A DNA stretch of 64,000 bases, taken from the NCBI GenBank assembly GCA_021014325.1, contig CM037461.1, forward strand, positions 6,973,501-7,037,500. The letters are read 5' to 3'. This DNA is from Plazaster borealis (lineage: Eukaryota > Echinodermata > Asteroidea > Forcipulatida > Labidiasteridae). The translations under genes were made by a program, and so were the position numbers. The first letter of the stretch is position 1; each line of letters starts with the position of its first letter. The notes under the pieces were generated by a model. It searched no databases. It saw nothing but the letters and a program-made list of their open reading frames with translations, and was not told where the DNA came from. Positions 1-12,410 of the stretch are shown in pieces.

Positions 1-133
1 ATCAGCAAGATACATTTTGTTTGGTGAGAAAGACTTGTTTATTTTTTCTAAATCAGAATTTCGAAAAAAGCTAAAAAAAACTTGGCATTTTAGGTTTAAC
101 ACGCAAAATAAAACTGGGCACTGAAAGAGTTAA
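1..133 (-). mobile_element. piggyBac-like MITE, truncated by window edge
   Basis: The right end GGCACTGAAAGAGTTAA-type terminus (TTAA at 130-133) and the internal atcagcaagatacattttg match, in inverted orientation, the complete copy at 29363-29656. Only the end of the element is inside the window. Confidence 0.7.
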
Positions 134-511
134 AGGCATCGTACACGTTTGGTAATTGGAGCCTATTGTTTGTTTCAAACCTATATAGTTGTATACCATA
201 AAACTAACCTGTGAAATTTCATTTCAAAAGGTAGTAGCGTTTTTGAGATTTTGCTGAAAATCTGGAGCGGTTATTTCTACGCAGGAAGAATAATCCGCAT
301 TGGAATACACACTCTGAGAAGCGTTGAGAAGTGTTTCTCAGATTCAAATGTTTTGGGGCATAAAAAGTTATAACTTTGTCTGTAACCGCAGTACTTCCAA
401 GTGAAAAGTTTCTCAAAATGCAATGTACTATCAAAAGCTGCTGTACTTCTTACCTAGTAAGTTTGTTGCCATTACTTATCAGAGTCATTACCAAACGTGT
501 ACGATGCCTTT
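130..511 (-). mobile_element. MITE family A (TTAAAGGCATCGTACACG), copy 1
   Basis: Inverted termini TTAAAGGCATCGTACACGTT and ACGTGTACGATGCC enclose about 380 bp with no coding capacity. It abuts the TTAA of the piggyBac-like element at 1-133. The interior is diverged from the other copies. Confidence 0.7.
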
Positions 512-2137
512 TCTTTGGTGTTAACCATAGGGTGTATAAAACACCTTATGATACATAGGTTTTGCAATCAATTTCTTGTCTTTAATTTCTGCACAGTTGA
601 AATGTTCATTCTGAGGACAGACATATTGTCATATTGATACTTCATGGGGCCCATTTCTTTGATGCCCTAGTAATTGCCTCTAATACACACTAATGTATGT
701 ATAGGTGCCCTTAAGTAAGACAGAAATCAAGAGTGCATGATATTATCAAGAACATTAAATCAAAGAAGTGCAGGTCACCTAGCCAGGAGGTATGACAACA
801 GGTGTGCATGCCATGAATTGGACTCTGAGAAACCGAACAAGAAAAAGAGGGAGACAAAACAGAAGGTGGAGATGGACTAAGAAGACATAGGGGCATTGCT
901 TGGCAACAGACAGCTCAGGATAGAGTGAAATGGAGAATTATTGAAGAGGCTTTCCTCCTGCAGCAGAGTGAAATAGGCTAGAAAGAATTGCTTTGCTTTT
1001 TCAATAATGAAGTGTCAGGACTGATGTATGACTATAAAGAGTGTTTGGGGGGTTTTCTTCCGGGCATACAGTACCTTCCACAAGCTTTTACTTTTCTGGC
1101 TATGCTGCATTCAATTATCCTCTTTAAAAAGGTTCTTTACAATTGTTAAGAAGATTTTTTTTTATCTAAGGAGTAAATGTCTTGAAATGAAATGAATGTA
1201 AATGAAGTACTGTATTGCTCAACGTCTGCCCTGGGCTTTGTGTTACACTTGGTTTTAATTCAACGTTTATTAAGTATCGACGTTTGCACAATGTGGTGTT
1301 CTTGAGCAGTTACAATGCCACTACATTAGGCATGTTAGGGTGCCATATGAACATGCATAGTACATGAGCATTACACAACAATACTCCAGCATTGCATTGA
1401 ATGAATCCAAAATGAATGTCAAATTCATTATGCATTTGGAACAATCTTTCTCCTGCCATTAGGGAATTCATCTTTGTTTTATCTCTATTTCGTAAAGCTC
1501 TTAAGACTCGCCTCTATCCATGTTAATTTCTATATCAGCTATGATCTTGATGGAATATTAGAGCTCCTTATAAATGGTAATTTTTATGTTGCTCTTCTTG
1601 CTCAAAGCGTGTTATTAACAATCAGCACAAGTTCAAGGAGCTTCACAGTGTATTTTATGTGTAATGCATGAGAAGAAATGCTGACCGGCTTGTCTAAATT
1701 ACAGCCCATGTTTGTTTAATTTTGGAGGAAGCACCAGTTGGGTGCATTGCATGGTTGTACAGTTACATATACCTTAAGGCAACCAACTCATAATGCAAAA
1801 ATTCTCATCCCTGCGCGGGAACTCGTTTCATTGTTTCCATAATTGATGCTTTCACTTGAAAAATCTACAGACAGGCCGTGTGCAATTTTAAAATGCCCTC
1901 AATCTCATCGGATGTTTTTATCTTTGGTTAAATCGCTCAAAATAGTTGCAACAAAATAGATTGGTTTTGAGTTGACTGGTTCTCCATGTGTGTTTTAATA
2001 TTCGCTACCTAATATGGAGACAGAGGACAAACAAAAAAGGGAAATTCTAAAGACTGAGGTGCGCCAGGAGGAATTTTGTGTACAAATTATATCGGAGGAT
2101 GTTAAGTACAGGGACAAATGAAATGTCTGTTTGTGTA
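512..2137. other. No feature recognised
   Basis: AT-rich sequence without coding signal, long repeat or splice-supported frame. A short A/G-rich strand bias at 835-900 is low complexity. Confidence 0.5.
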
Positions 2138-2360
2138 TTAAAGGCACTGAACACGTTTGGAAATTGTCAAAGACCAGTGTTCTCAGTTGGTGTATCCCAA
2201 CGTGCATAAAATAACAAGCCTGTGAAAAATTGGGCTCAATTGGTCATCGAAGATGCAAGAAAATGATGAAAGAAAAAAGCTCTCCATTGCTTGTTACCAA
2301 GTAAGTTTTGATGCTAATATTTGATTTGAGTCATTACCAAATGTGTACGATACCTTTAAA
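2138..2360 (+). mobile_element. MITE family A, internally deleted copy
   Basis: Starts TTAAAGGCACTGAACACG and ends GTGTACGATACCTTTAA. It shares the segments for CAAAGACCAGT, GTGTATCCCAACG and GCTCAATTGGTCATCGAAG with the copies at 47134, 55607 and 61396, but lacks about 150 bp of the middle. Confidence 0.7.
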
Positions 2361-3514
2361 GCATTACATACAAAGTGCGGACCTAAGAAGGAAAGAGGTC
2401 CACACAATGTATGGACTTGAAGCTCTATGTGGACATTCACATTTCCACACAGTGTTTCTTACATTGTTAAGAATATGATTTTTTGTAAGTGCACAGAACA
2501 AAGGGATGTCCACAGAGTGTATGCAATACAGAGCTGCGTGTGTCTGTAACAGTTACACTTATCAATAAGAGATTTGTCCCGGTGTTTCGGGCAGTGGCTG
2601 CTGAATGTGTCGCAGCATCTTGTAAAAAAGGTGGCTCCACTACATAAGTCAGTCTGACTCTCATAACTCAATAATAATTGTGACACTCTTAATTCTTATG
2701 TAAAATGAAGACAGTGATGAAAGACATGTTAAAGCTGTCTTCATTATGGGAGTGCCGGGAAACCTGACGTGGAGGAGGCTCGATTTTATTTGAATACCTA
2801 AAGGATTAGTTAAAGGAATTGACTGAGACGTTTATAAAACTAAAAATTAACGGGGGCATGTTTTATACCTGTCACATAATAAAAGAACAAAACAAACTTG
2901 TCACCTTTTTTCAAGCGAATTGAGCACTTTATTGGTAGATACATGAACTTTTCAAGACTCCAATATTAGTATTATTATTATTGTAACCATACTTTATCAC
3001 GAGGATAGTTCCTGAATCAATTTGGAGGCATATATGTGGAAGATTTAATCTCCGTAAGACAGACCTACTTCGAAGCAGGTGCATTGAAGCTCAGCCTCTC
3101 TGTTTTGCCTCTAGGAGTGTGCAACTGAATTAGTATGGATCAGATCTGCAGCTTTGCTAAACCATAGAGTTGTCTGTCTTGAGTTCACAGAAATGGACCT
3201 GTACTATACTCACTTGATGGGGGTATACATACACAGTGTACTTCACTCACTCAATAGGTGTGTACATTGTGTGCTATACTCACTCGATTGGGATAGACAT
3301 GATGTTTGTGCTGTACATGTACACATGTATATTCACTTGGGGTATGAATTGTATTAGTGAGATTTGGGTAGCATTAGGTTGGCTTGTACTAACTTGATTG
3401 GTAGTATTTTTGTTAGTACATATTTGTATGCCGTACATGTACAATGCATGCAATGCAAAGTGATGTAATGGAGTGGTATCACCCCCCCAACAAACACACA
3501 CACTCACCGGGATT
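2361..3514. other. No gene; short local repeats
   Basis: TACTCACT.GAT.GGG.TA.ACA blocks recur about every 60 bases at 3200-3420, a diverged tandem repeat. Nothing coding. Confidence 0.4.
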
Positions 3515-3710
3515 TGCCCTGAACTCTTTCAGTGACTTGCCAGCAGTACCAGTCGGCTTGTCATTTTACTAGTCCACCAGGTTTTTCACTGGTCCATATT
3601 TTAAGGTTTTCTTTCAACATTGTCATTAGCATGGGACTTGAAATTTTTTCTGACTGGTGCTCATGTGTTTTAACTGGCATTTGGCCAGCGGAACACTGTT
3701 AAGGGAGAAC
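3515..3710 (-). repeat. Interspersed repeat D, copy 1
   Basis: Inverse of the units at 7625 and 40710: GGATTTGCCCTGAACTCTTT, TGACTGGTGC, and AACTGGCATTTGGCCAGCGG. Confidence 0.6.
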
Positions 3711-4235
3711 ACTGCGCACACGCAAGTTTGTAAACGCCTGCAATCGGACCCTTCTATTGTTCCACTTTAGTTTGTACTTAAACTTTTTGGCAACAGCTCC
3801 CATTGCTTTTATACACACTTTCCAACTGGGGACCTTCACCCAACCGGGGACTTTGTCCTCTTTTGTTATACTTTTCGCTATTTTAATCTCTGTCATATTT
3901 TGTCTGTTTAAGTAATTTTATTGTGCTATTTTATGTAATTTAATGTTTTTATCCATCCTGTTTTGGCACTTGCGCTGTTGGATGTGGCTGAAATAAAATA
4001 AAAAAATAGGTCCTTGGTTTGAATGTGGATACCTACCCTCACATACCTGCAATCAACTACCTCCTATTGTCCCTCTTTTGGGAGGACTTTTCTTTGTTCT
4101 CTCCCATTGTCCAAACAAGCTTCAACCCAATTCTTTCCTACCCCTTGCATGTGACATCACAAGCTCAAACAGCGCCCTCATTGATGTCACAGGAAGACCT
4201 GTCATTGGCTTAGAGTATGGCGCGTACACCAGGCC

Positions 4236-4340
4236 TCAACCTTAAGCTTCAGAGGGTCAAGGCCACTTGGCCTTGAAGGCTCCAAAAAAGAGAGGGGCAC
4301 CAAGGCCAACTGAAAGGGCACCAAGGCCATTTTCAAACTT
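4236..4340 (-). repeat. Interspersed repeat E (GGGGCACCAAGGCC)
   Basis: GCCTCAACCTTAAGCTTCAG and two GGGCACCAAGGCCA blocks. Related copies at 5415-5535, 7886-8260, 15460-15535 and 61848-62010. Confidence 0.5.
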
Positions 4341-4639
4341 TTATTTGTTAATGACATGTATACTCCAACACGCTCACTTGACAAAAAATCGTTGCCCCAG
4401 AACACAGAATTCTTGGAAAAAATCATACAGAAAAAAATATTAAGAAAGTTAATTCCCTGCGTGCTCATCTGAAAAAATATCAATCCCGGATCACCATCGC
4501 CCCATCTCCCCACCCAACCCCAATGCTCAATAAAATATGTTGTTCCGGAAAATTCAACCAGACCTTGAAGTTGAATATAAAATTATTGAAAAACAATATT
4601 CTTAAAAATAAATATGATTATGAAAATTGAAAACGAATC

Positions 4640-5230
4640 CCAAACGTCTAATAATTGGCCTATGTAAACGTGCATGCCGAACATGCCGAACATGACGAGC
4701 GAGGAGGTTTATGCCTTCCGAGTTCCGGCTTAACAATCTCACCAAAAAACCCCGCGTCTAAACGTTTGCACTTTGCTGCTGCTCCAGCCAATTCGACCTC
4801 GTGCTTTTTCTTTACGTCTGTTATGGGATTGCATGATGATGGATCAATATTGAATTGATAGATTATGATAAAGATTTCCGAATTTTTTGCACCGTTAACT
4901 GCTCCGATTTTGACATTTCCACGCGTGTACACAAACGTTTGTTTGACGACGAAAAAGAAAGTTGCAACGCAGGCAGGTCGCTGGTTCACAAACATTTATC
5001 CAATACATTTATTCAAAAGAACAAGCCTTGGATACCAGCGAAATAGCGAGAAAAAAACATAGACTGAATCCCGCTCCCGGCCCCATCCCCTACACATACA
5101 GATCTCAATAGACAGAATCAATGCGAAAATGTGTAATTCAGTGTAGCGACCTATAGCCAGTCTATACATTAGAGTAGTCTGGTGCCGTGCTTTTAGTAGT
5201 AATCAACTCAACAACGTTTGATATGGTTGC
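4640..5230. other. Less AT-rich unresolved segment
   Basis: No known repeat is recognised. CpG dinucleotides are frequent compared with the neighbourhood. On the minus strand ATG at 4834 opens a frame starting MQSHNRRKEKARGRIGW that reaches a GTGAGA donor-like site near 4740. This could be a divergent promoter with a first exon or chance; no protein family recognised. Confidence 0.2.
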
Positions 5231-5414
5231 CATGCCACATTCTCCACACTGCAAGTACTTCGGTATTTTGCGCGACGGCAAACAGCCTTATGAAAACTAG
5301 TGTGCGGGAGCGTACGTTACGTACGTCCAGAAACAATTTGACCTTAATTAAATGGGTCACAAACGTTAACATTATTTTTAATAACACTTTCAAATACATA
5401 ATATAATGGAGTGG

Positions 5415-5535
5415 AAAGGGGCACGACGGCCAAGTGGCCGTAAGGTACGTGTTTTTTAAAGGGGCATCACGGCAATTCGCCGGGGCATCGCGGCAATGGC
5501 CGCTGGTGGCCGCTGTTAAGGTTGAGGCCTGGTAC
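5415..5535 (+). repeat. Interspersed repeat E, copy
   Basis: GGGGCATCACGGCAATTCG, GGGGCATCGCGGCAATGGCC and TTAAGGTTGAGGCCTGGTAC match the family motifs. Confidence 0.45.
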
Positions 5536-5839
5536 ACTGGTGCACGTTTCCAATTGTTCAGCGATGGCGGCTATATGCAATGGGTTTATTGCAAATGTAT
5601 CAGTATGCCTACCAATCTGTAATCAGGTTTGCCAAATAATAATAAATTAATAAATAAAATTATAAAATGTATAACAAATTACAGAATATCAAACACAACA
5701 TTCTATTTTTGCTGTTGCCGTCAATGTCTGATGGAAATGTTGATTGAATCCTTGTAAAGCCAGACCAAATAATAGTAATAATAAATTTGAAAAGGGGAAT
5801 AGTATACAAATATTGGATGCATATGAGTGCAATGTTACA

Positions 5840-6255
5840 TAATATAATCACAAGCTGAAATTTTGACTATTCCCTTTTTCCAAGGTGAAGCCGTGTGAAA
5901 TGGAAAAGCCAGATTTCACCGAGTGATTATATTCTGTGACAATGCACAAACAAAATGCATTCAATATTTGTTTTATATCTACTAAGTACTCGCTCATAGA
6001 TCATTTTCATTTGAATTTTTTTCACAATAAACACAAAAAAACAAAAACATACAAACTCGCCCACCTCACACTCTGACAAAAAAACAAAAAAACTGTTATA
6101 CAACGTGGACAACTCAATGTCGACATCAAACTTCCTAGGTGTATTTTAAATTTTGGAGCGTCGTGGCAGTTTACATGGCAAAATAAAAGGTTGACGTGTG
6201 TTCTACCAATTAAATGACAAGGATTTGTGTATATATGCGGTAAGAAATAATACAA
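5840..6255. mobile_element. MITE family F, copy 1
   Basis: Contains ATAATCACAAGCTGAAAT, GGAAAAGCCAGATTTCACC, GTGATTATATTCTGTGAC and, further right, CAGTTTACATGGCAAAATAA and GACAAGGATTTGTGT. The same blocks occur in the same order at 42617-43205 and in part at 22490-22860. Confidence 0.6.
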
Positions 6256-6439
6256 TTATTACCCGAACAAATATATTTAATTATTGATTTATTCATTGGA
6301 ACATCTTTGTGAGTTTAGTGTACGTCTGGTGTTTTATTGCCTGCAATTTATAGTGGTTTTACATGTATATTGCCTACGTTTTATAGTGGGGGTTTTATTG
6401 CCTACATATACGTTTTATACACAAATTTATAACATAAAA

Positions 6440-6650
6440 CAAACTGATCACCCCAATGTGCTGGCTCCTGAAATATGGTGGATGCCAGTCCATCACAGGT
6501 TACTCCCCAGCTCTCTCTGGTATTCATTTGTTGTCCTGGGTGGAGAGAAGCTATTACGATAAAGTGCCTTGCTGAAGGACTCAAATGTCGCAACTGACCA
6601 GGCAAGGATTCGAACCCACATTCTGTAAATTACAAAACTTGAGTCCAAAA
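6440..6650 (-). mobile_element. tRNA-derived SINE fragment
   Basis: Minus-strand B box seen as GGATTCGAACCCACA at 6605-6620, with GTGCCTTGCTGAAGGAC and a tail toward lower coordinates. Confidence 0.55.
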
Positions 6651-7268
6651 AAACACCCCATTAGTTTTTACTCATTTTTTTTTTGCTGGCAGTCGTACGG
6701 CTGATGTTTATATCCACTCAGACTTTCCAATGTGTATTATGTACAGGTAGGCACCTCACTTAATACCTTCGTATCACCCGTACAAAGAGCGACATCAGGT
6801 TCTGGAAATCATGCCTTGTAAAATCCCTTTTCGGGGGGGGGGGGGGGGGTGGTAACCCCAGATTGTTGTTGTACAAATGTGGCAAACAAGAATGGAAAGG
6901 CTGCCACCATTATCCGCCCCATTGGGAGGTAAGTCTGAGCCTTTTGAAAATTCTCCTGTAGAGATTTGAATATTTCCCACATACAATTACAATTCCCTTT
7001 AAGCAACCACTGCCCTTGACCTTACAATACAAGAACGAATTAAACAATTTACTTGTCACACTTGTGATGAGGATTGGGCATGGCATTGGTGCAACTGCAG
7101 TAAAACAACATGTGATAATGTGTTACCATGCATAATATGGGCACAAAATACAGAAAGTGAAGCGAACAAATCATGAGGCATTGTTGACTTTGTGTGTTTG
7201 CAGAGGACAATTAAAAACCAAGACACTCACTACGCTTCCTTTTCTTGTGTATGGACAGGTACATGTAA

Positions 7269-7610
7269 TACACAGGTGGGGCGTGTCGTGACCAAGCAGT
7301 CTAGTGCATCAGACAACAGTTCTGACAGCTGAATTATTGGATGGTGGGTTCAATTCCCGGTCATGACACTTGTGTCGTTAAGTACGAGATTTATTCATAA
7401 TTGCTTCTTATAACCCAGGTGAATAAATTGGAGCATTGGAGGACTGAGACAGTATTGTTTTGGATTATAACCCCTAAGCACTAATTTAAGCAGCTTGAGC
7501 TTGGAGGTTGTATGCTCCCCAGGGAGTTGAGATAGCTCTAAGAATGGTCTAAGTTTGCCTGGTTAGTAGGGAAAATAATGTTGTAAAGCTTCTTGATTTA
7601 CAGTCTTAGC
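7269..7610 (+). mobile_element. tRNA-derived SINE
   Basis: GGGGCGTGTCGTGACCAAGC and GGGTTCAATTCCCGGTCATG boxes, with the tail CACTAATTTAAGCAGCTTG and CAGGGAGTTGAGATAGCT that also occurs at 51090-51150. Confidence 0.65.
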
Positions 7611-7624
7611 TATACTAGTATCAG

Positions 7625-7835
7625 CGTTAAACAGTGGGCGGATGGCCAATTGCTAGTTAAAAAACCTGAGGACCTGTCAAAATTCTCTGCAAGTGGCCCG
7701 GCTGACTAGTTCATTGTTGGAAAGCTTTCCTATTTAACATGAATATGGACTGGTGAAAATGCTGGGGGGACTAGTGAATGACAAGCTGACTGGCCCTGCT
7801 GGCTAGTCACTGAAACAGTTAATAGCAAACCCTGA
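7625..7835 (+). repeat. Interspersed repeat D, copy 2
   Basis: CAGCGTTAAACAGTGGGCGG, CCTGAGGACCTGTCAAAATT, TGGCTAGTCACTGAAACAG, GCAAACCCTGA. Non-coding, shared with 40710-40920. Confidence 0.65.
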
Positions 7836-7885
7836 GTATGCATAATAAATGCTATATAATAACCAAGTATTACTTTTAAGGCAGG

Positions 7886-8260
7886 GTGCTGCCACAATGA
7901 AGACACTGCCGTTTATTGTCAAGGGCTTAGCGGTGGCACCGGACTTGGACAAAATGGGGCATTTGAGGGGCAAAGAAATGCTTTTTGGGGCAATCAAATA
8001 TCTGATTTCCATTGTGTCAAAAACATTACCACAAGAGTTTCAAATAAACATCAACAGTTATGGCAACAGGTCTGGAATTTCATCTTTGAGAGGACAAGGC
8101 CATTTTCATTTTACAAAGGTCACATCCATTGGAAAATCATTAAGTCTATGGGAAACTTTTGAAGGGGCACCAAGGGCAAGACCAGGGGCAATGGAGGCCA
8201 TGGTTCTCCGTGGCCTCCGTGTAATTCCAGGCCTGTGGCAATGTGGTGAGTATTTTGCTA
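7886..8260 (+). repeat. Interspersed repeat E, longest copy
   Basis: GGGGCACCAAGGGCAAGACC and GGGCAATGGAGGCCATGG then TAATTCCAGGCCTGTGG. The TTTCATCTTTGAGAGGAC and GGAAAATCATTAAG...TATGGGAAACTTTTG segments are shared with 61848-62010. The 143-codon frame across it is inside this repeat. Confidence 0.55.
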
Positions 8261-8280
8261 TTAAGCAAAGGCTGCTATGA

Positions 8281-9572
8281 AACAAGCAGAGACAGTGATA
8301 GAAAACAAAAATTCATAAAAAACTCACTTTCAGTGCTTGCCTCAAGGTAGTGTTACCACCATAACCATTGTTTGATTACCTACACTGTAAGTACATATTA
8401 GAGGTAGTATACATTATTTGCAAACAAAACTACTGAATTATTACAAAATACCGTACTAACCATTCATTAACTGTCAGTTAATGAATAGCAGTCTCAGGCA
8501 TCCTATTAAATCAACTTCTCTGGTTTTTGTCTGCCATTGCAAACTGAAAAACACTTCAGAATCTAGTGCTGACATTTTCTTCTTTTTGCAATAACGAAGT
8601 TGCACATCCCTAAAATTTAATAAAAAGATACTATCTTACATGTATTATCATTACCCTTCCGGTTTTAATTTGATATTCCAGGCAAATTTTTCTTTAAGGG
8701 TGGTTTCAATGCAAATTCTAGGGATATCAAGTAAAATCAGGAGGTATTTGTGCAGTAGTTTGAGCCTGATGAAACTAACTCAGGATACACTCCGTTTACG
8801 TCATCGCCATGTATAGTCACAGCTCATTGCCTGTCAAAATATTTTTCCCCCACATCTAATGCCTCTCTCCAAGTGAAAACACAATCAGGGACCGGTCCAC
8901 AAGAATATGCCATCACTAAAAAGAAATCCTTCCATTCACACCTTCCAAAAATATTCACAAAAACAACCTGCCTCCTAATCCTGGATATATTTAACAAGTA
9001 AAGCTCTCTTTTTTTTATACTTCTCTCGTCTCTCGAATCATGCCAGGCACAACCGTTTCCCGTTGTAATATGATTTGCCAGAACCAAACCCTACCAGGAT
9101 ATTTTTTCCCGGGTCTTTGTGACGTCAAGATAGCTTGATTGGTAATGCAATACAGTGCTACTGTTGACTGGCCGTCAATGCATGAAGCACCCCTAGTGTA
9201 TTGCGATGATCTGGCACTGCTTGGGGCTTTAATAACAGTTGATAATTTGTCAATACTTGAAACTTCATGAAAAGATTGAATGGATGCATGGATTAGCGTT
9301 AACCAGACAGTCTGGTTTCCTCTCAGGAAAACATGTTTTGTTCGTTTAGGCCTATCTAAAAAATTGTGTAAGTCATTGATCTTTTCAGCTGATTGTAAAT
9401 GTTTAAAGGGCTGATACAGTTTCCACCTTGGATCTTTATTAAAATAATCATGTCAGGGCTTGAATTTTACAGTGGACCACATGCAGGCCCGAGGCCAGTA
9501 GTTTTGTTGTCTGGCCACTAAACTTTTGACCAGACAAGTCCAGCGATCTTGTGTTTTTTAATTGAATATCAT
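8281..9572. other. No gene recognised
   Basis: A small palindrome ATTCATTAACTG-T-CAGTTAATGAAT at 8461-8485. 9455-9570 (TGACCAGACAAGTCCAGCG) resembles 30760-30790 and 19660-19740 and is probably an eroded repeat. Confidence 0.4.
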
Positions 9573-10451
9573 TTAAAGGGACACGTTGCCTTCGGGTTGG
9601 GCGCTGTTGGGCGCTTTTGGGCTATAACAAGCGTTTGATGTATAATGAGCACGGTCGGAAAGATGTTTAAAAAGTAGAATATAATTATCCACACAAACGT
9701 GCCTTAGAAATGCTTCGCTTTTGCTCACTTTCGCGAAACAAAACGCTCCGCCATTTATGGGAGTCAAGATTTTGACTCCCATAAATGGCGGACAAATTCT
9801 ATTAGTCTTATTTCCAGTCGCAGCTGTTGAACTACGACTGAGCAATTATTTTATTAAAAATGTTACGATTACCATCTGTTTATTGTATTCCAATAAATAT
9901 CCAACACCGAGCTGAATCTAGCACAGTATTGGGCCCGATATAGCCAGCCGGTGATTAGAACACATGCAGTACAGGAGGTGAACCAAATGTGATAGTTTGT
10001 CTCCTCCTGTACTGCATGTGTTCTAATATTCTGAATATGCTGGCCGTTCGCAAATACCTGGCTGGATATTTTGGACCCAATACTGAGCTAGCTTTTGCTC
10101 GGTTTACAAGTTGCGAGCGAGGTAGAAAATGAGATTATTACCCGGTTTTCATCTGACCATAGAGCAAGGAGATCTGACTGGTTTACCAGGCCACTGACTA
10201 CGGCACTAGCGTAACGACTGTTCGTCACGCATTTTGCCCATTACATGGACGGTGGTATTTACGGCTGGAAATACGTATACGTTTCGCGGGGCAGATCTCG
10301 GGGTCAGATGGCAATGTTTGGGTTTTTAATCACCATTCACTAAAAATAACACATTAAAGGCATGTTATTGCACGAACAACTCTTAATAAGGATATGGAAC
10401 ACTTCCAAACAGCAAAATTACTTGAGATTTTAAGGCAACGTGTTCCTTTAA
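9573..10451. mobile_element. Large MITE with nested palindromes (879 bp)
   Basis: Ends TTAAAGGGACACGTTGCCTT and AAGGCAACGTGTTCCTTTA are inverted repeats. Inside are two long hairpins: 20-bp arms at 9748-9767/9772-9791 (4-nt loop) and 24-bp arms at 9955-9978/10003-10026. The second sits within a wider inverted block (AGCACAGTATTGGG at the left, CCCAATACTGAGCTAGC at the right). No transposase ORF. Confidence 0.7.
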
Positions 10452-11542
10452 GCATAATACCTCACTGTAACCTCTTGACCACAAAACAGTATGTTCAAAA
10501 GTTGACTTGGAGTCTGATAAAATACCTGTAAATTCTACTGAGTAATGACATAATGAAGTGTACTTAATACCCATAAAGACAACTGAAATCAATCTTCTCA
10601 TACAAATCTTGGCGCTTGATCAAATAAAAACAGTTAACTTTAAATGCATGTTAAATTGGGTCAGGAATTTTGTTCTTATTTTGATTCTGGTCTTGTAAAA
10701 AGAATTCTGGGAGATATGAATGTACTCATTTCGGCAAAATTCTTAATTTTGTACAAGTAACCAGGAACAGAGGTCAAGTCTCATTCTCTGGTTTCTTCAT
10801 TGATTTGTTAAAATGATTTTACTTTCATATATTTCTTTGCTAAATTTCACTTTCCCTTCAATATAATATAATTCTTATTGACATAAACTATGTTAAACTA
10901 AAGTATTTGAAGAACTGGAATGACACACATGTAAAAATCAATATGGTTGGTACCAACGTGGTCCCGAAAGTTCAAATACGCGCAAGACTTGCACAGTCTA
11001 TACCTATATTCATCTGCGCATTACAATTTAATTTAAACAAATTCAGAGAAGCAAATACAAATTACTCTTACTTCAAAGAATTACTTGGAAAAAGATGGGT
11101 TTTTAACTTGGACTTAAAATACATCAAGTGAAGACGATTTTCTAATACAAAGTGTGAGATTATTCCACTTTATGGGAGCAGTGTACAGAAATGCCTGATA
11201 CCAATTATCTTTGCATCGTCGAATACATTTGTGACAATCCAAAAGCAATGGTTATTTTTAGGTCTTTTATTGATATTTAGTCAACTGTGATAGTATTCAG
11301 AGAGAAATTTTTTCTCTGTGTGATAGGTACAGGTAGGAAATAGTCTGTTGTGCTTTCAGATTGAATCTAATACAAAAGAGGCTACCAGTAGTGTGTATCA
11401 GTTCAATCTTGTACTTTGTGTTGAAGGTCAACACTTGATACTGTCAAAATCAAGCACCTGCCAGGGTTCTTCCCAGGAATTTTCAAAACTGGGGAGCATT
11501 CTGGACCAAAATTTTGAAAGTTTGAATTGTAAAAAGGTCCTG
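10452..11542. other. No gene; repeat fragment at 10940-11010
   Basis: GGTACCAACGTGGTCCCGAA, AATACGCGCAAGACTTGCAC match 30310-30475. The rest is AT-rich without recognisable structure. Confidence 0.4.
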
Positions 11543-12410
11543 AATTGAAAACATTTTTTTTAGCCTGGTGTTTATCTTTAATAATGTTAATACCAATAAT
11601 AATAATATGCAATTCTTATATAGCGTTGTACCACACCTGAGGGTATCTCAAAGGGCTCATCATTTTTTTCTACGAGGTATGCGGAGCTACATTTGAAATA
11701 TACAATCCATTAATTTACATAGCACCATGTTACATTTTACAAGGTGCTGTGGCACAATCTGCAGCTAACCATACCAGAAAACAGCGAGCAAACCCCTTTT
11801 CCAAACAACCATACAATAAAACAACCGGGCAAACCCCTTCTCTTAACGATAAGTGTACTGGTTACTTTTACGTGCTTAACACAACACACAGGAACTACAG
11901 CTTCACGTTCCATCTGAATTGAAAACAAATGTTTTTACCTGGTGTTTATCTTTAATAATGATAATACCAATAATAATAATATGCAATTTTTATATAGCGT
12001 TGTATCACACCTGAGGGCATCTCAACGGGCCCATTATTATTTTCTACGAAGTATGCGGAGCTACGTTTGAAATATACAATCCATTAATTTACATAGCACC
12101 ATGTTACATTTTACAAGGTGCTGTGGCGCAATCTGCAGCCAACCATACCAGAGAACAACAGGCAAACCCCTTCTCCAAACAACCATACAATATAACAACT
12201 GGGCAAACCCCTTCTCTTAACGATAAGTGTACTGGTTACTTTTACGTGCTTAACACAACACACTGGACCTACGGCTTCACGTCCCATCTGAAAGAGGAAG
12301 CAATTTAGAGGTTAAGTGTCTTGCTTATTTATAAGGACAAAGGTGACAGACCGGGACTCGAACCCACACTCTGCTGATCAGAAACACCACAGCTTAAGTT
12401 TTAAAAGCCT
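11543..12410 (-). mobile_element. tRNA-derived SINE with tandemly duplicated 3' body
   Basis: The tRNA-like head is at 12340-12405 on the minus strand (B box in inverse, GGGACTCGAACCC). The body is present twice: 11543-11918 and 11919-12295, about 375 bp each, about 90% identical by eye. They begin GAATTGAAAAC and share GCTGTGGCRCAATCTGCAGC and CGATAAGTGTACTGGTTAC. Confidence 0.7.

Noticed and set aside
4660..4995. 111-codon minus-strand frame
   Set aside because: No domain recognised. Kept only as an unresolved region, not as a gene.
7849..8280. 143-codon plus-strand frame
   Set aside because: Lies within a dispersed repeat with other copies in different frames; no recognisable domain.
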